Shown here one piece after another: positions 46,850-55,678 of a DNA stretch of 64,000 bases (positions are counted from its first letter, which is position 1; each line of letters begins with the position of its first letter). The notes beneath the pieces are model-generated. The model was not told where the DNA came from. It ran no database searches and was given only the letters and a program-made list of their open reading frames with translations. A program made the translations under genes and the position numbers. The stretch is from Bifidobacterium catenulatum PV20-2 (lineage in GTDB: Bacteria; Actinomycetota; Actinomycetes; Actinomycetales; Bifidobacteriaceae). The stretch is from the NCBI RefSeq assembly GCF_000800455.1, contig NZ_CP007456.1, forward strand, positions 372,001-436,000, read 5' to 3'.

Positions 46850-48154
46850 ATGAGTACCGCACCGAGAATCGCAGCAGCCAAACGTGACTGGGGGCATGAC
46901 GAGGCTGGATGCACGGTGCTGCATATCGACATGGATGCTTTCTATGCATCTTTGGAAGTGGCCCGGCATCCGGAGTACCGCGGCAAGCCGGTAATCATCG
47001 GCGTGGGCAATCGTTCGGTGGTGTCCGCGGCCAGCTATGAGGCACGGCAATACGGCATCAACTCGGCCATGGCGAGTTCCAGGGCGCAAAAGCTATGCCC
47101 GAACGGCATTTTCCTTCCGATCGACATGAGCTACTATCGCGCGATGTCGCATCGCATTTTCAAGGAAGTGTTCAGCCGGATTACCGGCCGTATCGAACAG
47201 GTATCGGTTGACGAATGCTATATGGACGTTTCCGGAGCGTTGCTGCAGTGGGGCAGTCCCAGTGCCATTGGGGCGTGGATACGTGAACAGGTGGCCTTGC
47301 GCTATAACATCACCTGTTCCGTCGGCATCGCGGCGAACAAGCTGGTCGCCAAAATGGCATCCACCAATGCCAAACCCAACGGCATGTTGATGATTCCCGT
47401 GGCACGGCATGCACAGTTCGTGCAGATGATGCCATTGCGTGGCATTCCCGGCATCGGACCTTCTCTGGAAAAGCGTCTGAACGCGTGGGGCGTCAACTCG
47501 GTCGCCGACCTTGCACGCATGAGTCTCGAATCTCTGGAACAGGCCACCGGATCTGCGCTTTCCGCACACGGCCTGTATCAGGCGGCCCGAGGCCTGGACG
47601 ATAGGCCCGTCGTGCCCTACACGCCGGAAAAATCGATTGGTGCGGAACGTACCTTCGAAGCTGACACGCAAGACATGCGACAGGTGTGTTCCATGCTTCG
47701 CTGGTGTTGCGATGACGTGGCTACGTCGTTGCGTAAGCGTGGTTTCCTCGCACGCAAGGTCATGGTCAAACTCCGATTTCCGGACTTGAGTTATGCAACG
47801 AAAGGGCGCACGCTGGACTGCCCTACGGACGCGGCGAGCGTGCTTTACCCGCAATGCGTTGATCTGCTGCTCGCCATGATGGGTATGACCCCGAAGTCCG
47901 TGCATGCCATCTCCCTTGCCCGACCCGTGCGTTTGGCGGGAATGAGCACCAGTGGACTTGTGCTTGCCGAAGAGACTGCGATCCAGCCCTCACTGGATGA
48001 TTTGCTGGAAGAAAAAGAAGCCGAACGGCATGCGGCGGTTCAGGCAAAACCTGCGCAAATGCAGACCCACACAAAACGTTTGCGTGGCGCGGAAGCGGCA
48101 CTGGATGCGGTGCGTCAAAAATACGGCAACAACATCGCCAGCTTCGGGATGTAG
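46850..48154 (+). CDS. dinB: DNA polymerase IV
   Basis: A Y-family translesion polymerase of 434 residues. Catalytic carboxylates are in VLHIDMDAFYASLE and SVDECYMDVSGA; the helix-hairpin-helix LRGIPGIGPSLEKRL and the little-finger region (KSIGAERTF) are intact. A GTG at 46826 extends the frame by eight residues; either start is possible. A LexA-like box lies upstream. The extended C-terminus of about 60 residues ends KYGNNIASFGM. Confidence 0.94.
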   Translation: MSTAPRIAAAKRDWGHDEAGCTVLHIDMDAFYASLEVARHPEYRGKPVIIGVGNRSVVSAASYEARQYGINSAMASSRAQKLCPNGIFLPIDMSYYRAMSHRIFKEVFSRITGRIEQVSVDECYMDVSGALLQWGSPSAIGAWIREQVALRYNITCSVGIAANKLVAKMASTNAKPNGMLMIPVARHAQFVQMMPLRGIPGIGPSLEKRLNAWGVNSVADLARMSLESLEQATGSALSAHGLYQAARGLDDRPVVPYTPEKSIGAERTFEADTQDMRQVCSMLRWCCDDVATSLRKRGFLARKVMVKLRFPDLSYATKGRTLDCPTDAASVLYPQCVDLLLAMMGMTPKSVHAISLARPVRLAGMSTSGLVLAEETAIQPSLDDLLEEKEAERHAAVQAKPAQMQTHTKRLRGAEAALDAVRQKYGNNIASFGM

Positions 48155-48221
48155 AAGCCGGGGTACGTCCGTTATTCTTGAATTGAAGAGTTGAGAAGGT
48201 CCAGAGGAAGGCGGGGACGCC

Positions 48222-49586
48222 ATGAAATACAGAAAAGAGGCAGTGCACGCAACCAACCCGGAAGTGCTTGCGGCCGGCCGACGCAGACTCGCGTTCGCGG
48301 CATTGGCCGTGCTTGCCGTCGTGCTTGTCGCGGGAATATGGCTGCTGGTGCATAGTCTTCAATCAAAGCAGAGTGATGCCGATGCGAAGCCGGCAACAAC
48401 GGTGATTGAGCCAAAAACGGTTGAAAAGAAACAAGTGACCGAACCTGCGCAGCATCATGGCAATTCCCCGGATTGCCCCGATACCGATTGCATCGCCATG
48501 CTTGTCAACGGCGATCTGCTGTTCCATGAGGGATTGTGGAACCAGTATGCCAGCGCCAACACCGCGGCCACCGACGGCACCGCATTCGATTTCACCGGTC
48601 TGTTCGAGCCGATGCGCAAATATATCGAAGCTTCCGACATCGCCGTATGCGAGTTCGAAACACCTATCGCACAACGTGGCGGTCCATATTCCGCCTATCC
48701 GATTTTCAATATTCCTCCGGAAGTGGCCGATGCCGCGAAAAATGTGGGATATCGTGCCTGCACGCATGCTTCGAATCATTCTTGGGATCAAGGTGCCGAT
48801 GGCATCGCACGTTTGTGGGACACGCTTGAACAGGACGGCATAGCGCAAACCGGTTCCTATAAAACCGAAGAGGATTCGTATAAGCCGTTGGTCATCGATT
48901 CGCCGACGGGCGGTGGCAAAATCGGACTCGTTGCGGGAACCGTGTCGTTGAATGCGCAAACGCCTGACTACGACTGGCGTGTGGACCGCCTTCGCGAATC
49001 CGGAGATCCGAACCATCAGGCTGATATCGACAAGGCCGTGGCCAAGGCGAAGGCCGCTCGAGAACAAGGTGCCGACGTGGTGGCCATGGCCATGCATTCC
49101 GTGCAGGAATACTTGGACTACGCCGATTCCTGGCAGCAGGATGAAGCGCACGAGTTAGCTGATACGGGTGCATTTGATGTGATCTATGGTGCCGGTTGTC
49201 ATTGCGCGCAGCCGATCGAGAACTATAACGGCACTTGGATCATCTATGGTTTGGGCAATGCCGTAACCGAATCGGCCGATACGGCAGACACCATCGTAAA
49301 CAACCAGGGTGTGACCGCGCGCATTCAATTCGCAGGCAAAAAAGGCGTGGCAGGCTCGTGGCGCGTCAACCGTATCGACTGGGTGCCCAGCGCCAATGTG
49401 ACGCAAGGCAAATACCAATGGTGTTCGCTGGCAAGCGACCATCCGGACGGCCCCTGCTGGGATGAAACGCAAGACGCGAATGTGCGCCAACGCATCTGGA
49501 ACGTGCTCTACTCCATGGGCGCCGACCAAAACGTGGTCAAGGAATGGAATATAACCGCAGAGCGGGCGGGTTCATCTGGCGAGTAG
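48222..49586 (+). CDS. CapA family protein (PGA_cap metallophosphatase fold)
   Basis: The 454-residue protein has an N-terminal membrane helix (about 24-46), a charged linker and a CapA/YwtB domain. Matching motifs are VNGDLLFHEGLW, THASNHSWDQGADGI, AMAMHSVQEYLDY and YGAGCHCAQPIENYNG. The last two differ from the usual HWGxEY and HPHVxQ forms, so metal binding may be altered. CapA proteins take part in poly-gamma-glutamate or capsule export in bacilli; no capsule genes are nearby, so the role is unknown. Confidence 0.88.
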   Translation: MKYRKEAVHATNPEVLAAGRRRLAFAALAVLAVVLVAGIWLLVHSLQSKQSDADAKPATTVIEPKTVEKKQVTEPAQHHGNSPDCPDTDCIAMLVNGDLLFHEGLWNQYASANTAATDGTAFDFTGLFEPMRKYIEASDIAVCEFETPIAQRGGPYSAYPIFNIPPEVADAAKNVGYRACTHASNHSWDQGADGIARLWDTLEQDGIAQTGSYKTEEDSYKPLVIDSPTGGGKIGLVAGTVSLNAQTPDYDWRVDRLRESGDPNHQADIDKAVAKAKAAREQGADVVAMAMHSVQEYLDYADSWQQDEAHELADTGAFDVIYGAGCHCAQPIENYNGTWIIYGLGNAVTESADTADTIVNNQGVTARIQFAGKKGVAGSWRVNRIDWVPSANVTQGKYQWCSLASDHPDGPCWDETQDANVRQRIWNVLYSMGADQNVVKEWNITAERAGSSGE

Positions 49587-49667
49587 TTTTCCATGGCACA
49601 ATATGCCTCGTACCGTTGGTTGAAAACGCAGAAGAACCACTCGAACACACAGTGTGAGGTGAAAGAC

Positions 49668-50657
49668 ATGGATGAAATCTACGAAACCCAGCCGGAACGC
49701 ACCGATCTGCCGCTGGTGGTTATGCCCGTCATCATCGAATCGATGATTGAACCGTTCGAAAAGAACTTCGAGCTGTTCAAAGACATTGCCCGCGTACGCA
49801 TGTACAAGGATTTCACGCTCGATGAAGACACCATCGTCGCGCGTTGCGCCGAAGCCGACGCCATCATAGTGGTCGGATTCCACTGCTCCGACTCAATCCT
49901 CGACCGTCTGAACGCCAAATGCTACGCTTTCGGCGGCACCGGCGTGGCCAGCTACATCGATCTAGACAAAGCCAAGGAACGTGGCATCCGCGTATGCAAC
50001 GTGGTGCGCTACGGCGACCATGCCGTAGCCGAACACACCATCGCACTGCTCATGGAACTCGCCAGGCAGGTCGGCAAACTCGACAGGCAAGTCAAAGAAG
50101 GCAATTGGGCTGGTGTCGACGGCTACGAACTGTACGGTAAGAAGCTTGGCATCATCGGCCTTGGCGGCATCGGCCAAACCGTGGCGCGTATTGCCGGAAC
50201 TCTCGGCATGAACGTGTCCGCATGGAACTCCCACGTTCCCGAGCAGGTGTTCACCGACCTGAACGTCACTCCGGTTGACGATATGAACGAACTGATTGCC
50301 GGATCCGACGTGGTGTCCATCCACTTGCCGTTGCTGGACTCCACAAAAGGCATCGTCACTGCGCAAAACCTTGAGGCCCTGAAACCGGGAACCATGTTCA
50401 TCAACACGGCCCGCGCGGAAATCATCGAGCCAGGCGCATTGCTCTCCAGACTCCAGCGCGGCGACATTCCCGCGGCGCTTGACGTGTTCGACCATGAGCC
50501 GCTCACTGCCGACGATCCGCTGTGCTCGATTCCAGGTATCATCCTCACCCCACACACCGCCTGGCGTACCGACGGCGCATATGTGGGCATCACCAAGCAG
50601 GTGGTTCAATCGGTTGCGGCTTACTTTGAGGGTGAGGATTTCAACGTCGTCGTGTGA
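49668..50657 (+). CDS. D-isomer specific 2-hydroxyacid dehydrogenase
   Basis: The NAD-binding motif GLGGIGQTVARIAG and the catalytic set Arg (NTARAEI), Glu (VFDHEPLTADDP) and His (LTPHTAW) are present in 329 residues. Such enzymes reduce 2-keto acids to D-hydroxy acids or oxidise 3-phosphoglycerate; the substrate is not determinable. GAGGTGAAAG supports 49668 rather than the earlier ATG at 49593. It follows the CapA-like gene and precedes yigZ. Confidence 0.9.
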   Translation: MDEIYETQPERTDLPLVVMPVIIESMIEPFEKNFELFKDIARVRMYKDFTLDEDTIVARCAEADAIIVVGFHCSDSILDRLNAKCYAFGGTGVASYIDLDKAKERGIRVCNVVRYGDHAVAEHTIALLMELARQVGKLDRQVKEGNWAGVDGYELYGKKLGIIGLGGIGQTVARIAGTLGMNVSAWNSHVPEQVFTDLNVTPVDDMNELIAGSDVVSIHLPLLDSTKGIVTAQNLEALKPGTMFINTARAEIIEPGALLSRLQRGDIPAALDVFDHEPLTADDPLCSIPGIILTPHTAWRTDGAYVGITKQVVQSVAAYFEGEDFNVVV

Positions 50658-50723
50658 GCGGTCGTACGAAACGGTATAAGGAAAACGTACGGACGGTCGG
50701 CGTGATTAGGTAGGTTGAAAGAC

Positions 50724-51362
50724 ATGCAGACCATACTCGATTCCGCCGATCAACCCGCGCATGATGCGTTCGTCGAGAAGAAATCGGAATTCATCGGCGA
50801 CGCCTGCCATATCGATTCCTTGGACGAGGCGCTCGCGTTTGTGCAGATGATTCGCGATCGGCATCCGAAAGCCCGTCATGTTGCCTATGCTGCGGTGTGC
50901 GGTGGCTCCGACGGTCGTTTGGCCGAGCGTATGAGCGATGACGGCGAGCCGTCGGGCACGGCCGGCAAGCCGATTCTCGACGTGCTGCGCGCCAACGAGA
51001 TGACGGATTGCGTGATTGCCGTCACCCGGTATTTCGGTGGGATCCTATTGGGTTCCGGCGGTCTGATCCGTGCATATTCCACAGGCGCGTCTATCGCCGT
51101 CAAAGCGGCGACCAAAGCGAAAATCGTGCCGTGTAGCGAATATCAGGTAACGCTCGACTACTCACAATTGGGCAGTTTTCAGAATCTTCTCGCTTCGGTG
51201 CAGGGTGATCAGGCGGACACGCAGTACACCGATCGCATCGTATTGGCGGTTGTCGTGCCGCAGGAGCAATCGCAGCAATTCGAATCGCGTGTGGTCGAAA
51301 CGTTCAATGCAACCGTGACTCCGCAGAAAACGGGAACTTCCAATCGTCCGGTGAAAATGTGA
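50724..51362 (+). CDS. YigZ/IMPACT family protein
   Basis: The N-terminal IMPACT domain shows KSEFIGDACHI, SDDGEPSGTAGKPILDVL and VTRYFGGILLGSGGLIRAY, all near-invariant in the family; a DUF1949 domain forms the C-terminal third. The bacterial function is unsettled, with links to translation regulation suggested for eukaryotic relatives. A TTG at 50715 is an alternative start. Length is 212. Confidence 0.92.
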   Translation: MQTILDSADQPAHDAFVEKKSEFIGDACHIDSLDEALAFVQMIRDRHPKARHVAYAAVCGGSDGRLAERMSDDGEPSGTAGKPILDVLRANEMTDCVIAVTRYFGGILLGSGGLIRAYSTGASIAVKAATKAKIVPCSEYQVTLDYSQLGSFQNLLASVQGDQADTQYTDRIVLAVVVPQEQSQQFESRVVETFNATVTPQKTGTSNRPVKM

Positions 51363-51394
51363 ATCTCGGAAGGCAATGGCGTAAGGTGGAAACT

Positions 51395-52066
51395 ATGACC
51401 GATGCTGAAATCAAGCAAGACGGCAATGCCGAGAACGAATCCGCGCAATCACAAGGTCAGGAGATTCCTTCGGGTTTCGAGCCTCTGACCGCGACTTACG
51501 AGCGTTTGCGGCATTCCGCGGATGCCGCTGAACTGAGTGAATTCGCGCGCCGGCCATTGCCTGATCGTTCCGAGCAGGCTGCGTTCTCGCGAGCCACGGC
51601 ACTGCTGGAGGCTGTCGCAGGCAATACGCATACGCCGTTGGAAGATCGTGTTTTCCTCGCGGAAACCATGCCGTTTCCGAATATTCTCGTCAAACTGTCC
51701 ACCGACGAATCCGTTGAGGTGCGCAAAGCCGTTGCCGGCAATGCCAATGATAAGAATTGGCTGGTGGGGCGTCTCACCAAGGATGAGTCCCTCGAAGTGC
51801 GCGATGTCGCGTTGCGCAACAAGCGGACATCTTGGAAGATGAGGCTCGAAGGCGCGCAGGATCCGGATATGGATTCGCGTACCCTTGATTTTTTGGGATC
51901 CTTGGGAACTGAGATCGAACCGAATGCTCCGGCGGTGCTCGCTTCCATGGTGCGCAGGGCCGTTGCGTTAAACCCGAACGCATCCGATCAGATGCTGGAA
52001 AAACTTGCGCAGGATGCGTCTGGAGAAGTAAAAAGAGCCGCTGAAAAGCGTCTTTCGGAAAAATAG
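51395..52066 (+). CDS. HEAT/leucine-rich-variant repeat protein
   Basis: The 223-residue protein has an acidic N-terminus and three related repeats: NILVKLSTDESVEVRKAVAG, WLVGRLTKDESLEVRDVALR and MLEKLAQDASGEVKRAAEKR. These fit LRV/HEAT-type solenoids that mediate protein contacts. No enzymatic motif is present. The frame opens at 51359, but the ATG at 51395 follows AAGGTGG. It overlaps nothing and sits between yigZ and malQ. Confidence 0.75.
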   Translation: MTDAEIKQDGNAENESAQSQGQEIPSGFEPLTATYERLRHSADAAELSEFARRPLPDRSEQAAFSRATALLEAVAGNTHTPLEDRVFLAETMPFPNILVKLSTDESVEVRKAVAGNANDKNWLVGRLTKDESLEVRDVALRNKRTSWKMRLEGAQDPDMDSRTLDFLGSLGTEIEPNAPAVLASMVRRAVALNPNASDQMLEKLAQDASGEVKRAAEKRLSEK

Positions 52067-52135
52067 TTGCATACGTTGTCATTTTTATGAGATTTTTGCG
52101 TGTGGTGCGTGTGATTGGGGCATAGACTGTTGCTT

Positions 52136-54298
52136 ATGACAGAACAGACCGAAAACGCAACGCGTCTAGCCCGTCCGCTCATTCGTCTGGCAAAGTTGGC
52201 GGGTATCGCCACCAGTTATGTCGGTATGAGCCGTGATTACCACGAAATCGAAGACGATGTTCTTGTGGCGGTGCTCAAAGCGCTTGGAATCGACGCTTCC
52301 AACGATGATGCGATCGAACAGTCCATCTCCACCATTCAGCGTGAACGCAACACCCGGATCGTTCCCCCGACCGTGCTGCACATTGTCGGTAAGAAAAGCA
52401 AGGTCGAGGTCCATGGCGGCGCGCTTGACGTTCCTGCAGCTTCCATCACGTTGGAAGATGGCGAGACGTATGCCGGCAAAATCGAGCATGAGGGAGGCAG
52501 CGGCGCCGCGGTCGAGGTCGATGACGTATTTGTGTGCACGTCGTACCTGGTGCTTCCGGAAGACCTTCCCGAGGGATATCACACCCTTGAGGTCACCGTG
52601 GGCGGCAAGACGGAGTCTGCAACCGTTATCAGCGCTCCGGAGAAGATCGAACTGCTCGACGAGATGACGGAAGGCTCCCTGTGGGGCTGGATGAGCCAGC
52701 TCTATTCCATCCGTTCCAGCGGTTCTTGGGGAATCGGCGATTATGAGGATCTGAAGACCTTGCTCGTCGAATCCAAGAAGAAGACCGGTGCTGACTTTAT
52801 GCTGATCAACCCGCTGCATGCCGCCGAGCCGGTGCCGCCGATCGAGCCGTCGCCGTATCTGCCGATTTCGCGTCGTTTCATCAACTTCAGCTATATTCGT
52901 CCGGAATCCATGCCGGAATATGCCACGCTTTCGTCGGAAGACAAGGCGAAGGTCGATGCGCTGCACGAGCAGGTCGAGCCCCTCAACGGCGATGCGCAGG
53001 TTTTGGACCGTGAAACGATGTGGCGCACCAAGATGCAGGCGTTGTGGATCATCTACAAAGCAGGTCTTTCCGTACAGCGTCAAGCTGAGTTCGACCAGTA
53101 TCTCGCCGAAGTGGGCGATGAGATCGAATCCTATGCCACGTGGTGCCTGTGCTACGACAAGTGGGGCGCCTCCAATGGCAGCGACGACGATTGGGTGCGT
53201 AAGTTCAATCGTGATTCCGAAGAGATCGCGCAGCTTCGCGCGCAGTATCCTGACACGCTCGAATTTTACCGTTGGCTCGAATGGGTCGCCACCGAGCAGC
53301 TGCATGCGGCCCAGCAGGCGGCTCGTGACGCAGGCATGAAGATCGGCATCATCGCCGACATGGCGGTAGGTGTGCACCCGGCCGGTTCCGACGTGTGGTG
53401 GAATCCTGAACGTTTCGCCAAGGGTGCCACGGTCGGCGCCCCGCCAGACATGTTCAACCAGCAGGGTCAGGATTGGAGCCAGCCGCCGCTGAACCCGATC
53501 GCCCTTGATCAGACCGGTTACAAGGTTTATCGAGACATGGTACATGGCATGTTCTCCAATGCAGGTGCGGTGCGTATCGACCATATTCTTGGCTTGTTCC
53601 GCTTGTGGTGGATTCCGGAAGGCAAGAAGGCCATGGACGGCACCTACGTGCATTACGATTCTGACATCATGCTCGGCATTCTCGCGCTGGAAGCGTCTCG
53701 CGCCGGTGGTGTGGTCGTGGGCGAGGATCTTGGCGTGGTTCCGGCTTATGTGTCCAAGTCGCTGTCCGAGCACGGCATTCTCGGTTGCGCAGTGGAATGG
53801 TTCGAACAGTTCGACGGTGTGTTCCGCGCGCCGAAGGATTGGCGTCCGTATGCGCTGGCTTCCGTCAACACGCACGATTTGCCTCCGGCGGCGGGCTACT
53901 TGGAGTATGGGCATGTCAAGCTGCGCGAGCAGTTGGGATTGTTGTCCGGTCCGGTCGAGGAATTCAAGAAGTCCGCGGAAGCCGAGCATAACGCCATGCT
54001 GAACATGCTTGTCAAGGAAGGCTATCTTGACGCTGACGTGCTGGAAGACGAGCTTGCCAACGAAAACGAGATCGTCGACGCCCTGTACCGCGGTCTTAAG
54101 GGATCGCCATGCAAGCTGATGGCAGCATCCATCGTCGATGCGGTCGGTGAAAAGCGTACGCAGAACCAGCCGGGAACCTGCAACGAGTATCCGAATTGGC
54201 GTATTCCTCTGGCTGACGGCGATGGCAATGTCGTACCGCTGGAAGAGCTGTTTGGCAATACTCGCCTGCAGGAGATCGCGGCGATTATGCGCGGCTGA
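52136..54298 (+). CDS. malQ: 4-alpha-glucanotransferase
   Basis: MalQ transfers glucan chains between maltodextrins. GH77 features are IIADMAVGVHPAGSDVW, the nucleophile in VRIDHILGLFRLWWIPEG, the acid/base Glu in VVGEDLGVVP and the third Asp in NTHDLPPAAGYLEY. The 720-residue length with an N-terminal extension is typical of the actinobacterial form. Together with glgX nearby it suits maltodextrin and glycogen breakdown. Translation probably starts at the ATG 52136, although no strong ribosome binding site is visible. Confidence 0.95.
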   Translation: MTEQTENATRLARPLIRLAKLAGIATSYVGMSRDYHEIEDDVLVAVLKALGIDASNDDAIEQSISTIQRERNTRIVPPTVLHIVGKKSKVEVHGGALDVPAASITLEDGETYAGKIEHEGGSGAAVEVDDVFVCTSYLVLPEDLPEGYHTLEVTVGGKTESATVISAPEKIELLDEMTEGSLWGWMSQLYSIRSSGSWGIGDYEDLKTLLVESKKKTGADFMLINPLHAAEPVPPIEPSPYLPISRRFINFSYIRPESMPEYATLSSEDKAKVDALHEQVEPLNGDAQVLDRETMWRTKMQALWIIYKAGLSVQRQAEFDQYLAEVGDEIESYATWCLCYDKWGASNGSDDDWVRKFNRDSEEIAQLRAQYPDTLEFYRWLEWVATEQLHAAQQAARDAGMKIGIIADMAVGVHPAGSDVWWNPERFAKGATVGAPPDMFNQQGQDWSQPPLNPIALDQTGYKVYRDMVHGMFSNAGAVRIDHILGLFRLWWIPEGKKAMDGTYVHYDSDIMLGILALEASRAGGVVVGEDLGVVPAYVSKSLSEHGILGCAVEWFEQFDGVFRAPKDWRPYALASVNTHDLPPAAGYLEYGHVKLREQLGLLSGPVEEFKKSAEAEHNAMLNMLVKEGYLDADVLEDELANENEIVDALYRGLKGSPCKLMAASIVDAVGEKRTQNQPGTCNEYPNWRIPLADGDGNVVPLEELFGNTRLQEIAAIMRG

Positions 54299-54327
54299 TC
54301 GCATTTGGCATCAGATATTGGATATAT

Positions 54328-54376
54328 AAAACCGGCGATATTAAACGGAACGTCCGTTTGCGCATCGCCGGTTTTT
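54328..54376 (+). terminator. Terminator after malQ
   Basis: AAAACCGGCGAT at 54328-54339 pairs with ATCGCCGGTTTTT at 54364-54376, enclosing a second hairpin AAACGGA/TCCGTTT. A clear, strong terminator. Confidence 0.88.
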
Positions 54377-54439
54377 CGTCGCTCCGCAAAAAAGGGGCAT
54401 TTTACGTTGATTTCGCTATACGATGTGTCGCAAATGTCA

Positions 54440-54628
54440 AGGCCGGCGATACACTAATAGATTGTTGTGTTTCCCTACGGGGTCCTTCAAAGCGCTTTTC
54501 CCACTCGCCATCGAGGACTTTCAGGGAGCCCACGGATAATGAGACCTGAAAACGGCATCATTCCGCGCCTAACCAACGCATTGATGTTGATGGAAGGTCC
54601 GGAACACAATATACAGAAAAGGTACATC
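54440..54628 (+). promoter_or_regulatory. Long leader of rplM
   Basis: A probable -10 (TACACT near 54450) precedes a leader of about 150-170 bases with several small possible hairpins before rplM. Position and length suggest a ribosomal L13 autoregulatory leader, but I cannot confirm its secondary structure. Confidence 0.4.
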
Positions 54629-55078
54629 GTGAAAACTTTCACTCCGAAGCCAGCTGATCTGACTCACGACTGGTACGTCATCGACGCCACCGACGTGGTG
54701 CTCGGCCGTCTCGCTTCCCAGGCAGCCATCCTGCTGCGTGGCAAGAACAAGCCGACCTACGCTCCGCACGCCGATTCCGGCAACCACGTGATCATTCTCA
54801 ACGCCGATAAGATCGCTCTGACCGGCAACAAGTTGGGCAAGGAACTGTACATGCACTCCGGTCGTCCGGGTGGCCTGCGTCGCGATAGCTACGGCAAGCT
54901 GCTCAAGACCAACCCTGAGCGCATCATCAAGTCCGCTATCAAGGGCATGCTGCCGAAGAATCGTCTGGCCAAGGTCCAGCTGGATCGCCTCCACATCATC
55001 TGTGGCACCGAGCATCCGTACGCTGGCCAGAAGCCGCAGGTTTTCGAGATCGCTCAGGTCTCGCAGCAGGCTAAGTGA
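54629..55078 (+). CDS. rplM: 50S ribosomal protein L13
   Basis: The 149-residue protein has the L13 start [29 protein letters not shown], the signature region [18 protein letters not shown] and [17 protein letters not shown]. The start is GTG at 54629; the longer open frame from 54467 covers the leader and is not coding. It is followed by rpsI in the standard L13-S9 operon. Confidence 0.97.
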   Translation: MKTFTPKPADLTHDWYVIDATDVVLGRLASQAAILLRGKNKPTYAPHADSGNHVIILNADKIALTGNKLGKELYMHSGRPGGLRRDSYGKLLKTNPERIIKSAIKGMLPKNRLAKVQLDRLHIICGTEHPYAGQKPQVFEIAQVSQQAK

Positions 55079-55098
55079 ACCGAAGGGAGATAAGAAAC

Positions 55099-55590
55099 AT
55101 GGCTGAAAACACCAACAACTCCGCGGTTCTCGAGACCGAAGAGGAGCTCACCTCGTACACCACCGAAACCAACGCTGGCGCTGGCACCGGTACTTCCGCT
55201 ATTGCTCCGGGCTACGGCACCGGTCGTCGCAAGGAAGCCGTCGCTCGTGTTCGCCTGGTTCCGGGCACCGGCAAGTGGACCATCAACGGTCGCACCCTGG
55301 AAGAGTACTTCCCGGCCAAGCTGCTGCAGCGTGAGGTCAACTCCCCGATCGTGCTTCTCAAGCTCGAAGGCAAGTTCGACGCTATCGTCCTCGTTGACGG
55401 TGGCGGCACCACCGGCCAGGCTGGCGCAATCCGCCTGGGCGTTGCCCGCGCTCTGAACGCCATCGATCGTGATGCGAACCGCGCAGCCCTGAAGAAGGCT
55501 GGCTTCCTGACCCGCGACGCTCGCGTCGTGGAACGTAAGAAGGCCGGTCTGCACAAGGCTCGTCGCGCTCCGCAGTTCTCGAAGCGCTAA
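55099..55590 (+). CDS. rpsI: 30S ribosomal protein S9
   Basis: The S9 core starts [20 protein letters not shown] and ends [17 protein letters not shown], whose basic tail reaches the P site. An N-terminal extension of about 45 Thr/Glu-rich residues is typical of actinobacterial S9. GAAGGGAGAT lies before the ATG. Confidence 0.97.
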   Translation: MAENTNNSAVLETEEELTSYTTETNAGAGTGTSAIAPGYGTGRRKEAVARVRLVPGTGKWTINGRTLEEYFPAKLLQREVNSPIVLLKLEGKFDAIVLVDGGGTTGQAGAIRLGVARALNAIDRDANRAALKKAGFLTRDARVVERKKAGLHKARRAPQFSKR

Positions 55591-55607
55591 AGCTTTACGG
55601 CTTATAC

Positions 55608-55646
55608 GAAACCCCTTGGAAATTCGTTTTCCGAGGGGTTTCTTGA
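55608..55646. terminator. Terminator between rpsI and glgX
   Basis: GAAACCCCTTGGAAA at 55608-55622 pairs with TTTTCCGAGGGGTTTC at 55627-55642. It terminates rpsI and may also stop glgX transcription from the other side. Confidence 0.8.
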
Positions 55647-55678
55647 TATTCGAGCGATTCAGGCAGCGCTTGATGGAA

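Noticed and set aside
52166-54304. 712-codon minus-strand frame opposite malQ
   Set aside because: Shadow of malQ, whose active-site motifs are unambiguous.
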